Below are positions 5,989-10,412 of a stretch of 10,412 nt of DNA, piece by piece; the first letter of the stretch is position 1, and each line of letters starts with the position of its first letter. The position numbers were made by a program, and so were the translations under genes. The notes below the pieces were generated by a model. The model worked only from the letters and a program-made list of their open reading frames with translations, did not search any database and was not told the DNA's origin. The stretch covers positions 1 to 10,412 of the forward strand of contig CALFIV010000294.1 of NCBI GenBank assembly GCA_937877295.1. Reading direction: 5' to 3'. Source of the stretch: an uncultured Clostridia bacterium. GTDB lineage: Bacteria; Bacillota_A; Clostridia; Christensenellales; CAG-138.

Positions 5989-6077
5989 GTAAACAAATAT
6001 GGGGTCATCGGAGGACAGTACGCCGTAGCGTGGGGGATCGCAGTTCTGCGATCCGCCTGTCGATAAGATGCCGGGTG
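5989..6077 (+). ncRNA. Aptamer-like leader RNA upstream of MATE exporter (unassigned)
   Basis: The leader can fold into a three-way-junction core. The closing helix is GACAG (6014-6018) with CTGTC (6057-6061). Hairpin one is ACGC-CGTA-GCGT (6020-6031). Hairpin two is GGATCGCAG with CTGCGATCC (6035-6054), practically a stem closed by a GTTC loop. Outside it CATC (6006-6009) pairs with GATG (6067-6070) across a purine-rich GGAG/GATAA internal loop. A further hairpin, CCGGG-TGAG-CTCGG (6071-6084), abuts this and shares bases with the terminator that follows. The arrangement is that of a riboswitch, but I could not match guanidine, ZTP, manganese, yjdF, fluoride or TPP consensus sequences as I know them. 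Confidence 0.55.
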
Positions 6078-6121
6078 AGCTCGGAGCAATGGTCATATAC
6101 CTTTGGTCCGGCTTTTGTTTT
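6078..6121 (+). terminator. Intrinsic terminator in the MATE leader
   Basis: AGC (6078-6080) and CGGA (6082-6085) pair with TCCGGCT (6107-6113) around one bulged T. The stem continues as CAA/TTG and GGT/ACC to a CATAT loop (6094-6098), and TTTTGTTTT (6113-6121) follows. The 5' strand overlaps the upstream CCGGG-TGAG-CTCGG hairpin, so the two are mutually exclusive. This is the expected design of a transcriptional attenuator in which a stabilised upstream fold prevents termination. Confidence 0.72.
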
Positions 6122-6135
6122 GATGGGAGGAATCG

Positions 6136-7470
6136 ATGCGCATTCATCTTTCGGATCATTTCACATACGGTAAGCTGCTGCGGTTTACGCTGCCGTCAAT
6201 TGCCATGATGATCTTCACATCTGTCTACAGCGTGGTGGACGGGCTCTTTGTATCGAATTTTGCGGGTAAAACGCCATTCGCCGCGGTCAATCTCATCTTT
6301 CCCGTGTTGATGATTCTCGGCACAGTGGGGTTTATGTTCGGCACCGGCGGCACCGCCATCGTCGCCAAGACGCTCGGTGCAGGCAATCATGAGCAAGCAA
6401 ACCGGTATTTCTCACTGTTCGTCTATTTTGCGTTTACGGTCGGCGTTTTGCTTGCCGCGCTCGGTTTTGTTCTGATCCGTCCGATCGCAGCCGCCATGGG
6501 CGCTGTCGGTGAGCTTCTCGATTGCTGTGTGCTGTATGCGCGCATCGTGCTGCTTGCTCTGCCGATGTTTTCGCTGCAGATCCTGTTTCAAAGCTTCTTT
6601 GTGGCAGCGGAAAAGCCGAAGCTCGGTTTTTGGGTAACCCTTTCCTCCGGCTGTACCAACATGATCCTCGACTCCGTTTTATGCACGCTGCTGCCGCAGG
6701 AATGGAAGCTTGTCGGCGCGGCTGTCGCGACCGCCGTAAGCCAGACCGTCGGTGGCTTGATACCGCTTTTCTATTTCTTCCGTCCGAACGACAGTCTGCT
6801 GCGGCTCGGCAGTACGCGTTTCGACGGGAAAGCGGTATGGAGAGCCTGCACCAACGGTTCATCGGAATTCATGAGCAACATTTCGATGAGCGTCGTCAGC
6901 ATCCTGTTCAATCTACAGTTGATCAAATATGCGGGAGAAAACGGTATCTCTGCCTACGGTGTGATGATGTATGTCAGCATGATTTTCACTGCCGTGTTTG
7001 TCGGCTATTCCATCGGATCTTCTCCTGTGATCAGCTATCACTTCGGTACGCAGAATACCGGTGAACTCAAAAGTCTGCTGCACAAAAGTCTTGTGATCTG
7101 CGGCAGCGTCGGTGTCGGGATGGTTGCCGCCGCAGAGCTGATGTCCGTGCCGCTTGCCAGGCTGTTTGTCGGCTATGACGCAGAGCTGAAGGATCTGACC
7201 GTTTCGGGATTTCGTGTTTTTGCTCTGTCCTTTGCTTTCATCGGCTTCGGCATCTTCATGTCCGGCTTCTTCACCGCGCTGAACGACGGGTTGACTTCCG
7301 CCATCATTTCGTTCGTCAGAACGCTCATTTTGGAAAGCGCAGCCGTGCTGATTCTGCCAATGCTGTTCGGAATTAACGGCATCTGGTTTTCCACCGTCTT
7401 TGCGGAGGGCGCAGCCGTCGTTCTGGGCGTCGTCTTTTTGTTTGCCAAGCGAAAGCGTTACCGTTACTGA
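6136..7470 (+). CDS. MATE family efflux transporter (MepA-like)
   Basis: A 444-residue polytopic exporter of the multidrug and toxin extrusion family, of standard length with about 12 helices. Recognisable features are the opening FTYGKLLRFTLPSIAMMIFTSVYSVVDGLFVSNFAG, then NLIFPVLMILGTVGFMFGTGGTAIVAKTLGAGN in the first half. The second half repeats a related pattern (SSEFMSNISMSVVSILFNLQL and GYSIGSSPVISYHFGTQNTGELK). MATE proteins export cationic drugs or metabolites using a sodium or proton gradient; the substrate cannot be inferred. The start is fixed by GGGAGG at 6125-6130, six bases upstream, and lies 15 bases after the leader terminator. The gene looks less GC-rich than the flanking operons, partly because of membrane codons. 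Its stop overlaps the end of the convergent minus-strand gene by a few bases. Confidence 0.93.
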   Translation: MRIHLSDHFTYGKLLRFTLPSIAMMIFTSVYSVVDGLFVSNFAGKTPFAAVNLIFPVLMILGTVGFMFGTGGTAIVAKTLGAGNHEQANRYFSLFVYFAFTVGVLLAALGFVLIRPIAAAMGAVGELLDCCVLYARIVLLALPMFSLQILFQSFFVAAEKPKLGFWVTLSSGCTNMILDSVLCTLLPQEWKLVGAAVATAVSQTVGGLIPLFYFFRPNDSLLRLGSTRFDGKAVWRACTNGSSEFMSNISMSVVSILFNLQLIKYAGENGISAYGVMMYVSMIFTAVFVGYSIGSSPVISYHFGTQNTGELKSLLHKSLVICGSVGVGMVAAAELMSVPLARLFVGYDAELKDLTVSGFRVFALSFAFIGFGIFMSGFFTALNDGLTSAIISFVRTLILESAAVLILPMLFGINGIWFSTVFAEGAAVVLGVVFLFAKRKRYRY

Positions 7471-7865
7471 ATCATCGCGCGAGCTTTGTGCAGCGTAATT
7501 CCGTAGGCTGCTGCGGCCGTTGCAACCAACAAGCCGCCGACCAGCCAGTATGCAATCGTCATGGGATTGGTCGTGCCGTAGATTTCCAATGCGCCGCAGA
7601 CGAGGCTGCCGACGGTGAGCGTCGCGACGCCTGCGTGGTGGATGCTGCGCACGATACGGTTTGGGTACGGTGTGTGCAGCATCCGGATCAACAGCAGCGG
7701 CAGCACGCCGAGCGCCAGCGGAAACGCGAACGCATACAGCATGCCGTAGCTGTACACGCCGTGGCTGAACGCCTCGTAGACCGCGCCGAACAGCGCGCAG
7801 AACAGGGACGCAGCAAGATCGATAAGGATCAGCCGATCCTGCCGGTCAATACCCGATGTAAACAA
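7464..7865 (-). CDS. Conserved small four-helix membrane protein
   Basis: A 133-residue protein with four predicted membrane helices, at about 13-32 (LILIDLAASLFCALFGAVYEAF), 40-60 (GMLYAFAFPLALGVLPLLLI), 78-97 (GVATLTVGSLVCGALEIYG) and 102-123 (TIAYWLVGGLLVATAAAAYGI). The H/S/Y-rich linker after helix 1 (FSHGVYSY) and the phrase HHAGVATLTVGSLVCGALEIYGTTN look like an uncharacterised family in Clostridia, but I know no function. The likely start is TTG at 7865-7863, with AAGGAG about 11 bases upstream inside the preceding gene; an in-frame stop two codons upstream excludes earlier starts. It overlaps the glycosidase-domain gene by 20 bases, so the two are co-translated, and it converges on the MATE gene with overlapping stop regions. 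Confidence 0.75.
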   Translation of the reverse strand: MFTSGIDRQDRLILIDLAASLFCALFGAVYEAFSHGVYSYGMLYAFAFPLALGVLPLLLIRMLHTPYPNRIVRSIHHAGVATLTVGSLVCGALEIYGTTNPMTIAYWLVGGLLVATAAAAYGITLHKARAMIQ

Positions 7866-8805
7866 TGTCGCTCACACTCCTTTCGCTCGTTCGCTTGCCG
7901 TTGGTGGTGGGGTTGTTGATCAGTGTGCCGCAGAAGACCATCGACGAAGACCCGCCGCCGTCGAGGTTGTAGGCGGTCTGCGCGCCGAGCGATTGCAGAA
8001 CCTCCGCAAGCTCATACAGCGACAGTCCGTCGCTCTCGCTCGTGCGGCCGTCCGCCACGACGAATACATAGTGCAGTTCGTCGACGACGCCGATCGCCGT
8101 GCGCGGATTGCTCGCCATGGCTTTGCCGACCTCGTCGTTGACGGAAACCGCGATCTGTCCGTCCTGCACCAGTGCCGGTCCGAAGGAGAGCACGTTCCAC
8201 GCGCCTGCTTCCAGCAGCGCCTCCGCAGTCACCTCGGATTCGCTGACGACGCCGAAGCTGCCGTCGCGATAGATCACAAGGTCCTCGCTTCCGGATGACG
8301 CGCTGCGGTACAGCACGCCGTTGCGAATGACATAGCCTGCGCGCTGCGCGCCGTAATAATCGCCGTTGATTGCAAGGATCGCGCCGACCGAATCGGCGAT
8401 CGACGAGGTCTTGTCGGTCACGTTTCGTCCGTAGGTGCTTTCGGCAAACGCGGTTTTCAGATAGTCGGACGAAGCAAGCTGCACGTCGGCGACATAGACC
8501 GTGGTATCATAGATCCGATAGGTGGAAAGCTCCACCGAGATGTTCTCATCGCGATAGGTGGTTTCGCTCGTTTCCGGCACTACCGCTGCCGGCGTTTCGG
8601 CGGGCTCTGCGGCCGCTTCCGTTATGAGCGAAACGGTTTCATCTTCCTCGACGATCGTCTGCAGAACGGTCTCGGATGCTGCGGGCGCTTGCTCCACAAC
8701 CGTATACGCGCGGGCGATCAGAAACGTATCCGCCAGAAGATACGCCGTAAAGCCGAACAGCGCCAGTGTAAACAGGATCGCAAACCAATGCTTTTTCCAC
8801 TGCAT
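7846..8805 (-). CDS. Membrane-anchored phosphodiester glycosidase (NAGPA) domain protein
   Basis: A 319-residue envelope protein. Residues 1-5 are basic (MQWKK), and a single helix at about 7-29 anchors it with the rest outside. A Glu/Ala/Thr/Pro-rich stalk runs to about 83, followed by the NAGPA-type domain (PF09992). Domain landmarks are AINGDYYG (145-152), SNPRTAIGV (232-240), FVVADGR (248-254) and the hallmark NLDGGGSSSMVF (280-291). Relatives cleave GlcNAc-phosphodiester linkages in human lysosomal enzyme processing. Bacterial members are thought to act on cell-wall or exopolysaccharide phosphodiesters, but few have been tested. The start at 8805 has AAGGAGGG six bases upstream. The frame stays open further upstream, but that part is antisense to the response regulator gene and is rejected. 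Confidence 0.9.
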   Translation of the reverse strand: MQWKKHWFAILFTLALFGFTAYLLADTFLIARAYTVVEQAPAASETVLQTIVEEDETVSLITEAAAEPAETPAAVVPETSETTYRDENISVELSTYRIYDTTVYVADVQLASSDYLKTAFAESTYGRNVTDKTSSIADSVGAILAINGDYYGAQRAGYVIRNGVLYRSASSGSEDLVIYRDGSFGVVSESEVTAEALLEAGAWNVLSFGPALVQDGQIAVSVNDEVGKAMASNPRTAIGVVDELHYVFVVADGRTSESDGLSLYELAEVLQSLGAQTAYNLDGGGSSSMVFCGTLINNPTTNGKRTSERSVSDIVYIGY

Positions 8806-8940
8806 ATCGATCCCTCCTTCCAGTTTCTTGCTCTCATGATAGCGCCGCAACTCTAAACGAACCATAAAGTGCAAAAGTTTTTCGTGATTTTTTTCGGAAT
8901 ATATGATATAGTCAGGGAAAGTGCAATGGGAGAAAAGAAC
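8806..8940. promoter_or_regulatory. Divergent intergenic region between glycosidase-domain gene and two-component operon
   Basis: This AT-rich gap must hold promoters for both directions. On the plus strand TATGAT at 8902-8907 is a plausible -10 box about 30 bases before the start codon spacing allows, but no good -35 box is seen upstream. On the minus strand TATCAT (8841-8836) could be a -10 box, again with a poor -35. Weak -35 boxes would suit activator-dependent transcription, for example by the adjacent response regulator; that is inference. No clear direct-repeat operator was found by eye. Confidence 0.35.
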
Positions 8941-9615
8941 ATGCGGCTTTTGTTTGCGGAGGATGAAAAATCGCTGTCGCGCGCAGTGACGGCGATCCTG
9001 AAAAAGAACAACTATTCCGTCGACACGGTCTACGACGGCGAGGAAGCGCTCGACTACCTCGCCACCGAAAACTACGACGGCGTGATCCTCGACGTCATGA
9101 TGCCGAAGCTCGACGGCTTTGCCGTTCTCAGGCGCATGCGCGAGGCAGGCAACAAAACGCCGGTGCTGATGCTGACCGCGCGCTCCGAGATCGACGACAA
9201 GGTGCGCGGGCTCGATTCCGGCGCGAACGACTATCTGACCAAGCCGTTCGATTCGAAAGAGCTGCTTGCGCGCATCCGCGCCATGACGCGGCAGGCCGCG
9301 GTGCAGTCCGATTCCACGCTGTCCGTCGGCAATCTCGCGCTCGACTGTGCAAGCTACGATCTCACCGGCCCGCAGGGACATTTCAAGCTGGCGGGCAAGG
9401 AATTCCAGATGCTCGAAATGCTGATGCGAAGCCCCAAAAGACTGATCTCGACCGACGCCTTCATGGATCGCATCTGGGGCTTTGACAGCGAAGCCGAGCA
9501 GAACGTCGTCTGGGTCTATATCTCCTATCTGCGCAAAAAGCTGGAGGCAATCGGCGCGAACGTGAAAATCAAGGCGCAGCGCGGCGTCGGCTACTATCTG
9601 GAGGTGTCCGAATGA
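8941..9615 (+). CDS. OmpR/PhoB-family response regulator
   Basis: A 224-residue two-domain transcription factor. The receiver domain (1-115) has acidic residues Glu7/Asp8, phosphoacceptor Asp51 in ILDVMMP, Thr79 in MLTAR and Lys101 in YLTKPFD, all intact. The winged-helix DNA-binding domain (about 127-222) ends with VWVYISYLRKKLEAIGANVKIKAQRGVGYYLE, a textbook recognition helix and wing. The start at 8941 is preferred because GGGAG lies 8 bases upstream. ATG at 8926 would add MGEKN, and longer extensions run through the promoter region. It is transcribed divergently from the glycosidase-domain gene and shares an ATGA overlap with its kinase. Phosphorylation by the kinase should drive DNA binding, with target genes unknown. 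Confidence 0.95.
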   Translation: MRLLFAEDEKSLSRAVTAILKKNNYSVDTVYDGEEALDYLATENYDGVILDVMMPKLDGFAVLRRMREAGNKTPVLMLTARSEIDDKVRGLDSGANDYLTKPFDSKELLARIRAMTRQAAVQSDSTLSVGNLALDCASYDLTGPQGHFKLAGKEFQMLEMLMRSPKRLISTDAFMDRIWGFDSEAEQNVVWVYISYLRKKLEAIGANVKIKAQRGVGYYLEVSE

Positions 9616-10412
9616 TCCGGTCTCTGCAAAGAAAATTTCTCGCCGCAGCAATGCTCTCGCTGCTTCTTGTGCTCGGGCTTCTGATCGCCGTGATCAATAT
9701 CCTGAACCACCGCAGTCTCGTGACCGAGGCGGACGACACGCTTCGGATGCTGTCGGAAAGCAGCGGTGCTTTCCCCGATCACTTCGGGTTTATCGACGAT
9801 CCGCACGACGACGGCTGGCACGGACGCCGCTTCAACGGCGAAACGATCTTTCAGTCGCGTTACTTCTCGGTGCTGTTCGACGCCGACGGCGAGGCGTCCG
9901 CCGTCAATCTCAAGAATGTCGCGACCGTCGATGAGGACGCCGCGATCGCAATGGCGCTTACCGCGCGCGACAAGGGCCGTGAAAAGGGCTTTCTCGACAA
10001 TTACCGGTTTTTGCGCGTCGCCGAACAGAACGGCTGCACGCGCTGGATCTTTCTGAACCGGGAGCGCGAGCTTGCGACCTCGCGCGAGTTTCTGCTCACC
10101 AGCTGCGGCATTTCGCTCGTCGGCTATGTGATGGTGTTCCTGCTGCTCGCGCTGCTGTCCGCGCGCATCGTGCGGCCGATCGCGCAAAGCTATGAAAAAC
10201 AGAAGCAGTTCATCACCGACGCCGGTCACGAGCTGAAAACGCCGATCACGATCATCCGTGCCGACGCGGACGTGATTGAGGAGGATCTGCCGGAAAGCGA
10301 ATGGCTGCGCGACATCCGCGTGCAGACCGATCGGCTGACCACGCTGACGAACGATCTGATCTACCTGTCCAAGATGGAGGAATCCGGCGCTAAGCCGCTG
10401 ATGACGGACTTC
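9612..10412 (+). CDS. Sensor histidine kinase, N-terminal part (3' truncated)
   Basis: The first 267 residues of a membrane sensor kinase, open to the window end. Helix 1 (about 10-31, LAAAMLSLLLVLGLLIAVIN) and helix 2 (about 161-183) flank an extracytoplasmic sensor of about 130 residues. The sensor contains an Asp/His-rich stretch FPDHFGFIDDPHDDGWH (54-70) that might bind metal or protons, though this is speculation. The dimerisation domain follows, with H-box QFITDAGHELKTPITII and phosphoacceptor His206. The catalytic ATPase domain lies beyond the window. ATG at 9612 overlaps the regulator stop as ATGA, with GGAGGTG at 9600-9606, so the two partners are co-translated. Confidence 0.93.
   Translation, partial: MIRSLQRKFLAAAMLSLLLVLGLLIAVINILNHRSLVTEADDTLRMLSESSGAFPDHFGFIDDPHDDGWHGRRFNGETIFQSRYFSVLFDADGEASAVNLKNVATVDEDAAIAMALTARDKGREKGFLDNYRFLRVAEQNGCTRWIFLNRERELATSREFLLTSCGISLVGYVMVFLLLALLSARIVRPIAQSYEKQKQFITDAGHELKTPITIIRADADVIEEDLPESEWLRDIRVQTDRLTTLTNDLIYLSKMEESGAKPLMTDF

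Noticed and set aside
5989..6120. Assignment of the MATE leader to ZTP, guanidine-I or manganese riboswitches
   Set aside because: Only short resemblances occur (CCGCCTG as in ZTP, GATAA followed by CCGGG as in guanidine-I); the remaining conserved blocks of each family are missing.
8806..9651. N-terminal extension of the glycosidase-domain protein into the response regulator region
   Set aside because: The ATG at 8805 has a strong AAGGAGGG site and is followed by a proper anchor helix; the extension is antisense to a well-conserved regulator and crosses the promoter region.
1..10412. CRISPR arrays, tRNA or rRNA genes, integrase or transposase genes, phage or toxin-antitoxin genes
   Set aside because: No regularly spaced direct repeats, cloverleaf-like sequences or matching protein motifs were seen on either strand.

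Overview
This window looks like chromosomal DNA of an anaerobic, GC-rich member of the Clostridia (Firmicutes), probably an uncultured gut-type lineage. The evidence is indirect. A DUF3842-type protein, a MepA-like MATE exporter, a Cys-anchored lipoprotein binding protein, strong GGAGG-type ribosome binding sites and sigma-A-like promoters are all typical of that class. Genus cannot be assigned from the sequence alone.

Layout. (1) Positions 1-2063, plus strand: the tail of an AMP-forming acyl ligase, a free-standing acyl carrier protein, an acyl-ACP thioesterase and a DUF3842 protein. All three junctions are 4-base ATGA stop/start overlaps, so this is one translationally coupled acyl-carrier operon. 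(2) 2046-5845, plus strand: a sigma-A-like promoter, a ~120-nt structured leader ending in an intrinsic terminator, then a FecCD permease, its ATPase, a lipoprotein binding protein and a class I methyltransferase. This is a metal or metal-complex importer with an unusual methyltransferase partner. (3) 5846-6135: a non-coding stretch with a repeat bounded by 14-bp inverted arms, a second promoter, and a ~145-nt leader RNA. That leader has a three-way-junction-like core and a terminator that competes with a small hairpin. It precedes a MATE exporter (6136-7470). (4) 7464-8805, minus strand: a membrane-anchored phosphodiester glycosidase-domain protein followed by an overlapping small four-helix membrane protein, convergent with and overlapping the MATE gene. 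(5) 8941-10412, plus strand: an OmpR-type response regulator and the start of its histidine kinase, divergent from the glycosidase-domain gene and cut by the window end.

How it works together. The first operon probably activates fatty acids or other acyl chains, holds them on a carrier and releases them hydrolytically. The second imports a metal species under transcriptional attenuation, and its methyltransferase may act on the imported ligand or on an intracellular relative. The MATE gene appears to be under RNA-level control by an aptamer-like leader that I could not match to a riboswitch family I know. The two-component system may control the divergent cell-envelope genes. The two structured leaders, at 2081-2197 and 5989-6130, are the most promising candidates for something undescribed.
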